A program made the translations under genes and the position numbers. Of a stretch of 64,000 bases of DNA, positions 25,097 through 33,953 are shown piece by piece (position 1 is the first letter of the stretch; every line of letters begins with the position of its first letter). Source of the stretch: Ectopseudomonas mendocina (GTDB lineage Bacteria > Pseudomonadota > Gammaproteobacteria > Pseudomonadales > Pseudomonadaceae); contig NZ_SCFY01000019.1 of assembly GCF_007049795.1 (NCBI RefSeq), forward strand, positions 26,625 through 90,624. Reading direction: 5' to 3'. Under the pieces are notes generated by a model that ran no database searches, was not told where the DNA came from, and worked only from the letters and a program-made list of their open reading frames with translations.

Positions 25097-27019
25097 ATGC
25101 CCATCATTACTCTTCCCGACGGCAGTCAACGTTCGTTCGATCATCCGGTATCTGTGCTGGAGGTCGCTCAATCCATTGGTGCGGGTCTGGCCAAGGCCAC
25201 CCTGGCTGGCAAGGTAAACGGCAGGCAGGTCGATGCCTGTGACGTGATTGATACCGATGCCACCTTGCAGATCATCACGCCGAAGGACGAAGAGGGGCTG
25301 GAAATCATCCGCCACTCCTGTGCTCACCTGGTTGGGCATGCAGTCAAGCAGCTGTATCCGAACGCCAAGATGGTGATCGGGCCCGTCATTGACGAAGGCT
25401 TCTATTACGACATCGCCATTGATCGTCCTTTCACGCCGGAAGACATGGCAGCCATCGAAAAGCGCATGGCCGAGTTGATCGAGAAAGACTACGACGTCAT
25501 CAAGAAGATGACCCCGCGCGCCGAGGTCATCGAGCTGTTCAAAGCTCGTGGCGAGGAATACAAGCTGCGCCTGATCGACGACATGCCGGACGAAACGGCC
25601 ATGGGTCTGTACTTCCATGAAGAGTACGTCGACATGTGCCGCGGCCCGCACGTGCCGAACACGCGCTTCCTCAAGGCGTTCAAGCTGACTCGCATTTCCG
25701 GCGCCTACTGGCGCGGTGACTCGAAGAACGAGCAACTGCAGCGTGTTTACGGCACTGCCTGGGCGGACAAGAAGCAGCTGGCTGCTTATATCCAGCGCAT
25801 CGAAGAGGCTGAAAAACGCGATCACCGTCGCATCGGCAAGCAGCTGGATCTGTTCCACCTGCAGGAAGAAGCGCCGGGCATGGTGTTCTGGCACCCCAAT
25901 GGCTGGACTGTCTATCAGGTGCTGGAGCAGTACATGCGCCAGGTGCAGCGTGAGAACGGCTACGTGGAGGTGCGCACACCGCAGGTGGTCGATCGCATCC
26001 TGTGGGAGCGTTCCGGGCATTGGTCCAACTACGCCGAAAACATGTTCACCACGGCTTCGGAAAACCGCGACTACGCGGTCAAACCGATGAACTGCCCGTG
26101 CCACGTGCAGATCTTCAATCAGGGTCTGAAGTCCTACCGCGACCTGCCGCTGCGCCTGGCCGAGTTCGGTGCTTGCCACCGCAACGAGCCGTCCGGCGCG
26201 CTGCACGGCATCATGCGTGTGCGTGGCTTCGTGCAGGACGATGCGCATATCTTCTGCACCGAAGAGCAGGTGAAGAAGGAAGCGGCCGATTTCATCAAGC
26301 TGACCCTGCAGGTCTATTCGGACTTCGGTTTCACCGATATCGCCATGAAGCTCTCGACTCGTCCCGCCAAGCGCGTTGGCTCCGATGAGTTGTGGGATCG
26401 TGCCGAGGGTGCGCTGGCCGAGGCGCTGAATGAGTCCGGTCTGGCTTGGGAATATCAGCCGGGCGAGGGTGCCTTCTACGGTCCGAAGATCGAATTCACC
26501 CTGCGTGACTGCCTGGGTCGTAACTGGCAGTGCGGTACGCTGCAGTACGATCCGAACCTGCCTGAGCGTCTGGATGCCAGCTACATCGCCGAAGACAACA
26601 ACCGCAAACGCCCGGTCATGTTGCACCGCGCGATCCTCGGTTCGTTCGAGCGCTTCATCGGTATGCTGATCGAGCACTATGCCGGTTCCTTCCCGGCTTG
26701 GCTCGCGCCGACCCAGGCGGTGATCATGAATATCACCGACAAGCAGGCCGATTTTGCCCGTGAAGTCGAGAAAACTCTCAATCAAAGCGGTTTTCGTGCC
26801 AAGGTTGACTTGAGAAACGAAAAGATCGGCTTTAAAATCCGCGAGCATACCTTGCTCAAGGTTCCCTATCTCTTGGTTATTGGAGATCGGGAGGTCGAGA
26901 CTCGATCCGTTGCTGTCCGTACCCGTGAAGGCGTCGATCTGGGCTCTCTGCCCATCGAGCAGTTCGCCGCACAGTTGCAGCAAGCGGTTTCCCGGCGTGG
27001 TCGCCAAGATTTGGAGTAA
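25097..27019 (+). CDS. thrS: Threonyl-tRNA synthetase
   Basis: A 640-residue class II synthetase charging tRNA-Thr. It has an N-terminal TGS domain (PIITLPDGSQRSFDHPVSV), the editing domain with the HXXXH-like HSCAHLVGHA, class II motif 2 (FGACHRNEPSGALHGIMRVRGF), the zinc Cys in MNCPCHVQIF, and a C-terminal anticodon-binding domain. The ATG at 25097 follows a strong GGAGAGGAGG; a GTG at 25064 would add eleven unlikely residues. It leads the translation operon. Confidence 0.98.
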   Translation: MPIITLPDGSQRSFDHPVSVLEVAQSIGAGLAKATLAGKVNGRQVDACDVIDTDATLQIITPKDEEGLEIIRHSCAHLVGHAVKQLYPNAKMVIGPVIDEGFYYDIAIDRPFTPEDMAAIEKRMAELIEKDYDVIKKMTPRAEVIELFKARGEEYKLRLIDDMPDETAMGLYFHEEYVDMCRGPHVPNTRFLKAFKLTRISGAYWRGDSKNEQLQRVYGTAWADKKQLAAYIQRIEEAEKRDHRRIGKQLDLFHLQEEAPGMVFWHPNGWTVYQVLEQYMRQVQRENGYVEVRTPQVVDRILWERSGHWSNYAENMFTTASENRDYAVKPMNCPCHVQIFNQGLKSYRDLPLRLAEFGACHRNEPSGALHGIMRVRGFVQDDAHIFCTEEQVKKEAADFIKLTLQVYSDFGFTDIAMKLSTRPAKRVGSDELWDRAEGALAEALNESGLAWEYQPGEGAFYGPKIEFTLRDCLGRNWQCGTLQYDPNLPERLDASYIAEDNNRKRPVMLHRAILGSFERFIGMLIEHYAGSFPAWLAPTQAVIMNITDKQADFAREVEKTLNQSGFRAKVDLRNEKIGFKIREHTLLKVPYLLVIGDREVETRSVAVRTREGVDLGSLPIEQFAAQLQQAVSRRGRQDLE

Positions 27020-27024
27020 TAACT

Positions 27025-27570
27025 ATTAAGCGTGAAATGAGACAGGACAAGCGGGCCGCCCCTAAGGCGCCGATCAACGAAAACATCACCGCTCGTGAAG
27101 TGCGCCTGATTGGCGCTGACGGCGAGCAGGTCGGTATTGTTTCGATCGATGAGGCATTGCGCGTGGCTGAAGAAGCCAAGCTGGATCTGGTAGAGATCTC
27201 AGCTGACGCAGTACCACCCGTTTGCCGCATCATGGACTACGGCAAGCACCTGTTCGAGAAGAAGAAGCAGGCTGCTATCGCCAAGAAGAATCAGCACCAG
27301 CAACAGATCAAAGAAATCAAGTTTCGTCCAGGGACGGAAGAAGGGGATTACCAGGTAAAACTACGCAACCTGGTACGTTTCCTTGAAGATGGGGATAAGG
27401 CCAAGGTATCTCTGAGATTCCGCGGTCGTGAGATGGCTCACCAGGAGCTGGGTATGGAGCTGCTCAAGCGGGTCGAACAAGACCTGATCGAGCTTGGCAC
27501 CGTAGAACAGCATCCTAAGCTGGAAGGACGCCAGCTGATGATGGTTATCGCACCCAAGAAGCGTAAATAA
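27025..27570 (+). CDS. infC: Translation initiation factor IF-3, AUU start
   Basis: Encodes 181 residues if begun at ATT 27025. IF-3 prevents premature 50S joining and proofreads the start codon. Signature segments are PKAPINENITAREVRLIGADG, the linker rich in Lys, and GTEEGDYQVKLRNLVRFLEDGDKAK. The ATT lies eight bases after TTGGAG, while the in-frame ATG at 27037 has only a weak upstream site. An AUU start is the known autoregulatory device of infC, because IF-3 discriminates against such starts. It is four bases from thrS and co-transcribed. Confidence 0.93.
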   Translation: MKREMRQDKRAAPKAPINENITAREVRLIGADGEQVGIVSIDEALRVAEEAKLDLVEISADAVPPVCRIMDYGKHLFEKKKQAAIAKKNQHQQQIKEIKFRPGTEEGDYQVKLRNLVRFLEDGDKAKVSLRFRGREMAHQELGMELLKRVEQDLIELGTVEQHPKLEGRQLMMVIAPKKRK

Positions 27571-27630
27571 TCTACCGGGCACTGGCAGGCCTGATGGTTA
27601 TCAGTAGTTAATGAATGCGGAGTACAAAAC

Positions 27631-27825
27631 ATGCCAAAAATGAAAACCAAGAGCGGTGCTGCAAAGCGCTTCCTGAAGACTGCTACAGGCTTCAAGCACA
27701 AGCACGCTTTCAAGAGCCACATCCTGACCAAGATGTCCACGAAACGTAAGCGCCAGCTGCGTGGCAGTTCGCTGATCGGTCCGTCGGACAAAGCTAAAGT
27801 CGAGCGCATGCTGCGCGTTCGTTAA
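27631..27825 (+). CDS. rpmI: 50S ribosomal protein L35
   Basis: A 64-residue, very basic protein starting MPKMKTKSGAAKRF, with the family core FKHKHAFKSHILTKMSTKRKRQLRG. GCGGAGT precedes the ATG. The position between infC and rplT is conserved across bacteria. Confidence 0.97.
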   Translation: MPKMKTKSGAAKRFLKTATGFKHKHAFKSHILTKMSTKRKRQLRGSSLIGPSDKAKVERMLRVR

Positions 27826-27855
27826 TTCGGTCAAGATACTTAGAGGTAATTACTC

Positions 27856-28212
27856 ATGGCTCGTGTTAAGCGTGGCGTTATCGCTCGTGCTCGTCACAAA
27901 AAGATTCTGAAACTGGCTAAAGGCTACTACGGCGCTCGTTCGCGCGTGTTCCGTGTTGCCAAGCAGGCTGTCATCAAGGCTGGTCAATATGCCTACCGTG
28001 ACCGTCGTCAGAAAAAACGTCAGTTCCGCGCACTGTGGATCGCTCGTATCAACGCTGGTGCTCGCGTCAACGGTCTGTCCTACAGCCGTCTGATCGCTGG
28101 CCTGAAGAAAGCGTCGATCGAAATCGACCGTAAGGTTCTGGCTGATCTGGCTGTGAACGAAAAAGCGGCGTTTGCTGCGATTGTCGAGAAAGCTAAGGCC
28201 GTTCTGGCTTAA
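27856..28212 (+). CDS. rplT: 50S ribosomal protein L20
   Basis: A 118-residue early-assembly 23S rRNA-binding protein. It has the signatures MARVKRGVIARARHKK, KLAKGYYGARSRVFRVAKQAV and the C-terminal globular half. TTAGAGGTAA precedes the ATG. In E. coli L20 represses its own operon by binding the rpmI leader; no leader structure was resolved here by eye. Confidence 0.97.
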   Translation: MARVKRGVIARARHKKILKLAKGYYGARSRVFRVAKQAVIKAGQYAYRDRRQKKRQFRALWIARINAGARVNGLSYSRLIAGLKKASIEIDRKVLADLAVNEKAAFAAIVEKAKAVLA

Positions 28213-28225
28213 GTCCCCCGACAAT

Positions 28226-28290
28226 CACCGGGTTCGCCCGGTGGCAACGTCAAAGATAGGGGAAGAGCCTTAACAGCTCTTCCCCTATTT
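28226..28290 (+). terminator. Two hairpins between rplT and pheS (attenuator-like)
   Basis: CACCGGG-TTCG-CCCGGTG (28226-28243) is followed by a 13-bp stem ATAGGGGAAGAGC/GCTCTTCCCCTAT (28256-28268/28276-28288) and TT. The second is strong with a short T-run, so it may limit read-through into pheST or act as an attenuator as in E. coli pheST; no Phe-rich leader peptide is seen. Confidence 0.6.
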
Positions 28291-28308
28291 CGTATCTGGA
28301 GTCTGTAA

Positions 28309-29325
28309 ATGGAAAATCTGGATGCATTGGTCTCGCAAGCGCTTGAGGCCGTGCAACGAAGTGAAGATGTCAATGCCCTGGAACAGCTCCGGGTTCAGTA
28401 CCTTGGCAAGAAAGGCGAACTGACCGCCCTGATGCAGACTCTGGGCAAGCTGTCGGCCGAAGAGCGCCCACAGGCTGGCGCCCTGATCAATACTGCCAAG
28501 AATCAAGTGCAAGACGCCCTGAATGCCCGCAAATCCGTGCTTGAGCAGGCCCTGCTCGCCGAGAAGCTGGCGTCCGAGCGGATTGACGTGACCCTGCCTG
28601 GCCGTGGCCAGGCATCCGGTGGTCTGCACCCGGTCACTCGCACGCTCGAGCGTGTCGAGCAGTTCTTCACCCATATCGGCTACAACGTGGCCGAGGGTCC
28701 GGAAGTCGAAGACGACTACCACAACTTCGAGGCGCTCAACATCCCTGGCCACCACCCGGCGCGGGCGATGCACGACACCTTCTATTTCAACGCGAACATG
28801 CTGCTGCGTACCCACACCTCGCCGGTGCAGGTACGCACCATGGAATCGCAGCAGCCGCCGATCCGTATCGTTTGCCCTGGTCGTGTGTATCGCTGCGACT
28901 CCGATATCACCCACTCGCCGATGTTCCACCAGGTCGAAGGCCTGCTGGTCGACGAGGACATCAGCTTCGCTGACCTCAAGGGCACCATCGAGGAATTCCT
29001 TCGTGTGTTCTTCGAAAAACCACTGGGTGTGCGTTTCCGTCCTTCCTTCTTCCCCTTCACCGAGCCGTCGGCCGAAGTCGACATGCAGTGCGTGATGTGC
29101 AGCGGCAAGGGCTGTCGCGTTTGCAAGCAGACCGGTTGGCTGGAAGTGATGGGCTGCGGCATGGTCCACCCGAACGTGCTGCGTATGAGCGGCATCGACC
29201 CGGAGAAATACTCCGGCTTCGCCTTCGGTATGGGTGTCGAGCGCCTGGCCATGTTGCGTTACGGCGTCAATGACTTGCGCCTGTTCTTCGATAACGACCT
29301 GCGGTTCCTGGCGCAATTTCGCTAG
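28309..29325 (+). CDS. pheS: Phenylalanyl-tRNA synthetase alpha subunit
   Basis: A 338-residue catalytic subunit of the alpha2beta2 synthetase. An N-terminal coiled coil precedes the class II core: motif 1 (NVAEGPEVEDDYHNFEALN), motif 2 (VCPGRVYRCDSDITHSPMFHQVEG) and motif 3 (GFAFGMGVERLAMLRYGV). CTGGAG stands before the ATG. It pairs with the beta subunit gene 44 bases downstream. Confidence 0.98.
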   Translation: MENLDALVSQALEAVQRSEDVNALEQLRVQYLGKKGELTALMQTLGKLSAEERPQAGALINTAKNQVQDALNARKSVLEQALLAEKLASERIDVTLPGRGQASGGLHPVTRTLERVEQFFTHIGYNVAEGPEVEDDYHNFEALNIPGHHPARAMHDTFYFNANMLLRTHTSPVQVRTMESQQPPIRIVCPGRVYRCDSDITHSPMFHQVEGLLVDEDISFADLKGTIEEFLRVFFEKPLGVRFRPSFFPFTEPSAEVDMQCVMCSGKGCRVCKQTGWLEVMGCGMVHPNVLRMSGIDPEKYSGFAFGMGVERLAMLRYGVNDLRLFFDNDLRFLAQFR

Positions 29326-29369
29326 CAGCCGCCCCTCGTGATCGAATTCGTTTAAGGAGAACAGACAAC

Positions 29370-31748
29370 ATGAAATTCAGTGAACAATGGCTGCGCAGTT
29401 GGGTGAATCCCGACGTATCCCGCGAGGATCTGGTCGCACGCCTGTCCATGGTCGGCCTCGAAGTCGACGCGGTGCAGCCTGTGGCCGGCCCCTTCAGTGG
29501 CATCGTGGTCGGTGAGATCCTCAGCGCCGAACAACACCCGGACGCTGACAAGCTGCGCGTATGCCAGGTGAGCAATGGCGCCGAGACCTTCCAGGTCGTC
29601 TGCGGCGCGCCCAATGCCCGTGCTGGCATCAAGATTCCGTTTGCCATGATCGGCGCCGAGCTGCCGGGCGACTTCAGGATCAAGAAGGCCAAACTGCGCG
29701 GCGTGGAGTCGCAAGGCATGCTGTGCTCGGCTTCCGAACTGCAGATCAGTGACGACAACAGCGGCCTGATGGAACTGGCGGCTGATGCGCTGGTAGGTAG
29801 TGACATTCGCTCCTACCTGCAACTGGACGACGCCAGCATCGAGATCGGCCTGACCCCTAACCGTGGTGACTGCCTGTCGCTCGCCGGCCTGGCTCGGGAA
29901 GTCGGCGCCATGTACAGCGCTTCCGTTTCGCCAGTCGCTATCGACGCCGTTGCGCCTGCGCATGACGAAGTGCGCCCTGTCGAGGTGCTCGCGCCCAAGG
30001 CATGCCCGCGTTACCTCGGTCGCGTGGTGCGTAACGTTGACCTGTCTCGCCCGACCCCGCTGTGGATGGTCGAGCGCCTGCGTCGTTCCGATATTCGCAG
30101 CATCGATGCGGCGGTGGACATCACCAACTACGTGATGCTCGAGCTGGGCCAGCCGATGCACGCCTTCGACCTCGCCGAAATCAATGGCGGCATTCTCGTG
30201 CGCATGGCTGAAGAGGGCGAGAAGCTGGTGTTGCTCGACGGCCAGGAAGTCAGCCTGCGTGCCGATACTCTAGTCATCGCTGATCATGGCCGCGCGCTGG
30301 CCATCGCCGGCGTGATGGGCGGTGAGCACAGCGGTGTGAGCGACAATACCCGCGATCTGTTCCTGGAAAGCGCCTTCTTCGACAATATCGCTGTCGCTGG
30401 TAAGGCTCGTTCCTACGGCTTGCATACCGATGCCTCGCACCGCTTCGAACGTGGTGTGGACTCGCAGCTGGCACGCAAGGCAATGGAGCGTGCTACTGCG
30501 CTGCTGCTGGAAGTCGTCGGCGGCGAAGCAGGCCCGATCATCGAGGCGAGTAGCGAGGCGGACCTGCCGAGCGTGGCGCCGATCACTCTGCGTGCCGAGC
30601 GTATCAGCCAGATGTTGGGCATGGACATGGACGGCGCCGAGGTCGAGCGCCTGCTAACTGCGCTGGGTCTGGGCGTCAGCGCTCAGGGTGCCGGCCAGTG
30701 GCTGGTCAGCGTGCCTAGCCATCGCTTCGATATCAGCCTGGAAGTGGACCTGATCGAAGAACTGGGTCGCCTGTATGGCTACAACCGTCTGCCGGTACGC
30801 TACCCGCAAGCTCGTCTGGCGCCGCAGGCCAAAGCCGAAGCGCGCGCCGAACTGCCGGCACTGCGTCGTCTGCTGGTCGCCCGTGGTTATCAGGAAGCGA
30901 TCACCTACAGCTTCATCGACCCGAAGCTCTTCGAGCTGTTCGCTCCAGGGGTAGAGCCGCTGCAACTGGCCAATCCGATCTCTGCCGATATGGCTGCCAT
31001 GCGTTCCTCGCTGTGGCCGGGTCTGGTCAAGGCACTACAGCACAACCTCAATCGCCAGCAGTCGCGCGTGCGCCTGTTCGAGAGCGGCCTGCGTTTTGTC
31101 GGTCAGCTGGAAGGTCTGCAGCAGGAGTCCATGCTCGCTGGCGTGATCACCGGCAGCCGCCTGCCCGAAGGTTGGGCCAACAGCCGTGATAGCGTCGACT
31201 TCTATGATCTGAAGGCCGATGTCGAGGCGCTGCTGGGTTATGCCGGTGCAGCTGATGCTTTCAGCTTCGTGCCGGGCGAGCATCCTGCTCTGCATCCGGG
31301 CCAGACTGCTCGCATCGAGCGGGAAGGGCGTCTGGTCGGTTTCATCGGTGCTCTGCATCCTGAGTTGGCCAAGACATTGGGCTTGGATCAGTCGGTGTTC
31401 CTCTTCGAGTTGGTGCTGGCTGAAGTGGCTGCTGGCCGCATGCCGGCGTTCAGCGAGTTGTCGCGCTTCCCTGAAGTGCGTCGCGACCTGGCGCTGCTAG
31501 TTGATCGCGAGCAGCCGGCCGAGGCTGTGCTGGGCGCAATCCGTGAAACAGCGGGAGAATGGCTGACGGACCTCAAGCTATTTGACGTCTATCACGGTAA
31601 AGGCATTGATCCGCTTAGAAAAAGCCTTGCCGTCGGCTTGACCTGGCAACATCCATCGCGCACTCTTAATGACGATGAGGTGAGTACTACTACGCAAAAT
31701 ATCCTCACCTGCCTCGAACAAAGGTTCAACGCCACGTTAAGGAAGTAG
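29370..31748 (+). CDS. pheT: Phenylalanyl-tRNA synthetase beta subunit
   Basis: Encodes 792 residues: an N-terminal tRNA-binding EMAP-like domain (VVGEILSAEQHPDADKLRVCQVSNG), a B3/B4 editing domain (DITNYVMLELGQPMHAFDL), B5, a catalytic-like core, and a C-terminal ferredoxin-fold anticodon-binding domain (SRFPEVRRDLALLVDREQP). AAGGAGA precedes the ATG. Full length for the family. Confidence 0.98.
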   Translation: MKFSEQWLRSWVNPDVSREDLVARLSMVGLEVDAVQPVAGPFSGIVVGEILSAEQHPDADKLRVCQVSNGAETFQVVCGAPNARAGIKIPFAMIGAELPGDFRIKKAKLRGVESQGMLCSASELQISDDNSGLMELAADALVGSDIRSYLQLDDASIEIGLTPNRGDCLSLAGLAREVGAMYSASVSPVAIDAVAPAHDEVRPVEVLAPKACPRYLGRVVRNVDLSRPTPLWMVERLRRSDIRSIDAAVDITNYVMLELGQPMHAFDLAEINGGILVRMAEEGEKLVLLDGQEVSLRADTLVIADHGRALAIAGVMGGEHSGVSDNTRDLFLESAFFDNIAVAGKARSYGLHTDASHRFERGVDSQLARKAMERATALLLEVVGGEAGPIIEASSEADLPSVAPITLRAERISQMLGMDMDGAEVERLLTALGLGVSAQGAGQWLVSVPSHRFDISLEVDLIEELGRLYGYNRLPVRYPQARLAPQAKAEARAELPALRRLLVARGYQEAITYSFIDPKLFELFAPGVEPLQLANPISADMAAMRSSLWPGLVKALQHNLNRQQSRVRLFESGLRFVGQLEGLQQESMLAGVITGSRLPEGWANSRDSVDFYDLKADVEALLGYAGAADAFSFVPGEHPALHPGQTARIEREGRLVGFIGALHPELAKTLGLDQSVFLFELVLAEVAAGRMPAFSELSRFPEVRRDLALLVDREQPAEAVLGAIRETAGEWLTDLKLFDVYHGKGIDPLRKSLAVGLTWQHPSRTLNDDEVSTTTQNILTCLEQRFNATLRK

Positions 31749-31751
31749 CGT

Positions 31752-32054
31752 ATGGGGGCTCTGACGAAAGCTGAGATGGCGGAACGTCTGTATGAAGAGC
31801 TCGGCCTGAACAAACGAGAAGCCAAGGAACTGGTGGAGCTGTTTTTTGAAGAGATCCGCCAGGCTCTTGAGCTGAACGAACAGGTCAAGCTGTCCGGGTT
31901 CGGCAACTTCGACTTGCGCGATAAGCGCCAGCGACCCGGCCGTAACCCGAAAACAGGGGAAGAGATTCCAATCACGGCTCGCCGTGTGGTCACTTTTCGT
32001 CCAGGGCAAAAATTGAAAGCCAGGGTCGAGGCCTATGCTGGAACCAAGTCATAA
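31752..32054 (+). CDS. ihfA: Integration host factor alpha subunit
   Basis: A 100-residue DNA-bending protein of the HU/IHF family. The signature GFGNFDLRDKRQRPGRNPKTGEEIPI and the C-terminal RRVVTFRPGQKLKARVE are intact. It starts three bases after pheT, with its ribosome site inside the pheT end. IHF could also serve site-specific integration at the adjacent tRNA. Confidence 0.97.
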   Translation: MGALTKAEMAERLYEELGLNKREAKELVELFFEEIRQALELNEQVKLSGFGNFDLRDKRQRPGRNPKTGEEIPITARRVVTFRPGQKLKARVEAYAGTKS

Positions 32055-32391
32055 CGACGAACTACCGGCAATTCCCGGCAAACGCTACTTCACCATTGGT
32101 GAGGTCAGTGAACTCTGCGCGGTCAAGCCCCACGTTCTACGTTACTGGGAGCAGGAATTCCCACAGCTGAATCCGGTAAAGCGGCGGGGTAACCGTCGCT
32201 ATTACCAGCGTCAGGATGTGCTGATGATTCGGCAGATTCGTGCGCTTCTGTACGATCAAGGCTTCACCATCGGTGGCGCACGCCAGCGCCTTTCTGGTGA
32301 CGAAGCCAAAGACGACACCACTCAGTATCGTCAGCTGATCAAACAGATGATCGCCGAGCTCGAGGACGTTTTGCACGTGCTGAAGAAGTAG
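32035..32391 (+). CDS. MerR-family transcriptional regulator
   Basis: Encodes 118 residues with an N-terminal winged helix-turn-helix (YFTIGEVSELCAVKPHVLRYWEQEFPQLNP ... RRYYQRQDVLMIRQI) and a short C-terminal helix that lacks metal-binding cysteines. It overlaps ihfA by 20 bases. This small MerR-like gene is a constant ihfA neighbour in gammaproteobacteria; its target is unknown. Confidence 0.9.
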   Translation: MLEPSHNDELPAIPGKRYFTIGEVSELCAVKPHVLRYWEQEFPQLNPVKRRGNRRYYQRQDVLMIRQIRALLYDQGFTIGGARQRLSGDEAKDDTTQYRQLIKQMIAELEDVLHVLKK

Positions 32392-32404
32392 GGCTAAGAA
32401 AAAG

Positions 32405-32434
32405 TTGCCTTATTTCAAAAGCTTAATGTATAGT
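32405..32434 (+). promoter_or_regulatory. Promoter of tRNA-Pro
   Basis: TTGCCT and TATAGT with an 18-base spacer lie 33 bases upstream of the mature tRNA start. Confidence 0.6.
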
Positions 32435-32466
32435 TCCTCCCGCTTTCGGTCATCCAAAAGCATCGT

Positions 32467-32543
32467 CGGGGCGTAGCGCAGCCCGGTAGCGCACTTGCAT
32501 GGGGTGCAAGGGGTCGAGTGTTCGAATCACTCCGTCCCGACCA
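32467..32543 (+). tRNA. tRNA-Pro (anticodon GGG)
   Basis: A 77-nt cloverleaf: acceptor CGGGGCG/CGTCCCG, D-arm GCGC-AGCCCGGTA-GCGC, anticodon stem CTTGC/GCAAG with loop ATGGGGT, T-arm with GTTCGAATC, encoded CCA. Core genes end here and accessory genes begin, so its 3' end is the likely attachment site of the island. Confidence 0.95.
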
Positions 32544-32554
32544 AAAAACCCTAG

Positions 32555-32590
32555 AAAATCCAGTCACTTAACGGTGACTGGATTTTTTTA
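32555..32590 (+). terminator. Intrinsic terminator after tRNA-Pro
   Basis: An 11-bp stem AATCCAGTCAC/GTGACTGGATT with a six-base loop, then a T-run. The loop and right arm contain an inverted copy of the 9-mer GTCACCGTT found three times just downstream. Confidence 0.92.
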
Positions 32591-32978
32591 TGCCTGATGG
32601 TTTTCTCACCCCGCCTAGAAATCTGCGTTTTGGTCACCGTTGGGTCACCGTTAGCCTTAATCTGATTTCTCCAGATTGGCCTCGTCACCGTTTCGGCCAT
32701 CTTGAGGCTCTGCTAAGCCGGAGCCCCACTCAGCTAACTCTCCCAAAGCTCAATGCGGCAAATCTCTCGACAGGCCGGGCAATGTTGCTCCCCATTGCCC
32801 AGCCTGATCGGGAGGGTCGGCTCTGGTCAGGGCTGCATCTATTGATATAGCTATTAACTACCAACTCTTACTACCCATCACTACCCATGACCACTGACTA
32901 CACCGGAGGGAAAGAAGACCAGTAAAAAGAAACACATCACGTACCTGGTATGCGACATAACCAACCAGGTACTCAGCC
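32591..32978. other. Island left end, non-coding
   Basis: About 390 bp without a credible gene. Direct repeats of GTCACCGTT lie at 32633-32641, 32644-32652 and 32684-32692, plus an inverted one at 32570-32578. An inverted repeat GTACCTGGT/ACCAGGTAC at 32941-32972 ends six bases before the next start codon. The region is the probable attachment/arm-site and regulatory zone of the element. Confidence 0.5.
32941..32972 (+). promoter_or_regulatory. Hairpin covering the ribosome site of the Gp2-like gene
   Basis: Perfect 9-bp arms GTACCTGGT (32941-32949) and ACCAGGTAC (32964-32972) with a 14-base loop. The only Shine-Dalgarno-like bases (AGGT) before the ATG at 32979 lie in the right arm, so folding would hide them. 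It could equally be a protein-binding operator. Confidence 0.5.
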
Positions 32979-33953
32979 ATGAACAACCTCAAGCACAACA
33001 CCCACCTCTCACAGTCCGACATAGCCCTGCAGATCGAATCACTCGTCCAGGCTATCGAGCGCAGCGATACACCCGCATATCGGATCACGCACAAACGGTC
33101 AGGCTATGAGCAGGTCGAGCAGACCAGACTCTCCCGGTACTTCACCCACGTCCAGCAGATGTACAACCTGTTTGATGACCGAGTGCCATACGACTACAGC
33201 GAGCACCTGTTAGCGTTCCGGGAGGCCTGTGACGATATCGGCCTTCAGCGTTCACCCAATGGCCCTGTCTGCATGAGCGAGACGGGTACGTACTGGCTCA
33301 GCCATGAGCAGAGCATGAACGTCCTGACCGCACGGATCCGAGAGTTGACCCGCCAGCGGTGGTATCGGCGTAGGCCTGGGGATCGCCGAGAACTGGCCAA
33401 GCAGCAGGCGAGGGAGATAGAGGCGTACACAGATGCTGTGATGAGTCTTTACTCACGCACTACGGTCATCAGACTGGACCTCTACTACCGACCTGAAACT
33501 AAGGCCAGGCAGCGCGTCGAGCAGGTATTCGATCACCTGGATGATCTGATCTATGAGCACAGCCGTAATCCGATATTCGAGCACCTGATTGGCTACACCT
33601 ACTCAGTCGAGCAAGGAGATCGCAATGGCGAGAGGGGTTATCACATCCATGCGGCCTACTTCTTCAATGGCAACCAGGTCTGCCGTGATGTTTGGAAGGC
33701 GATTGAGATCAGCGAACTGTGGGAGGAAGTCACGCGTGGTCAGGGATATGCCCATAGCTGCAACCATGACAAGGAACGGTATGGCGACGAGTGCGGCATC
33801 GGCTTGATCCAGCGGGAGGATCAGTCGAAACGGGCCCATACGCACTACGCCATGAAATACCTAGTCAAGGACGATCAGCACCTGCGCTTGAAGCCTGCAG
33901 GGGCTCGCTGTCTGCGTAAGGGCTCTCTGGGTCGGTTCCGTCGGTCTGCATAG
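32979..33953 (+). CDS. Inovirus-Gp2/YagK-YfjJ family protein with HUH-like motif
   Basis: Encodes 324 residues. The C-terminal half (about 165-315) matches the YagK/YfjJ-type domain found in inovirus Gp2-like and cryptic-element proteins (VIRLDLYYRPETKARQRVEQVFDHLDDLI). It contains GYHIHAAYFFNG with H222-X-H224, and THYAMKYLVK (Y290, Y294, K297). This resembles the HUH and tyrosine motifs of rolling-circle Rep enzymes. A role in element replication or mobilisation is inferred. A hairpin ends six bases before the ATG. It is the first gene of the island. Confidence 0.75.
   Translation: MNNLKHNTHLSQSDIALQIESLVQAIERSDTPAYRITHKRSGYEQVEQTRLSRYFTHVQQMYNLFDDRVPYDYSEHLLAFREACDDIGLQRSPNGPVCMSETGTYWLSHEQSMNVLTARIRELTRQRWYRRRPGDRRELAKQQAREIEAYTDAVMSLYSRTTVIRLDLYYRPETKARQRVEQVFDHLDDLIYEHSRNPIFEHLIGYTYSVEQGDRNGERGYHIHAAYFFNGNQVCRDVWKAIEISELWEEVTRGQGYAHSCNHDKERYGDECGIGLIQREDQSKRAHTHYAMKYLVKDDQHLRLKPAGARCLRKGSLGRFRRSA

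Noticed and set aside
25043..27007. 654-codon open frame opposite thrS
   Set aside because: Shadow of thrS; the plus strand encodes a clear ThrRS.
32590..32850. 86-codon open frame just after tRNA-Pro
   Set aside because: Starts in the terminator T-run, no ribosome site, no family resemblance; the DNA is better read as attachment/repeat region.
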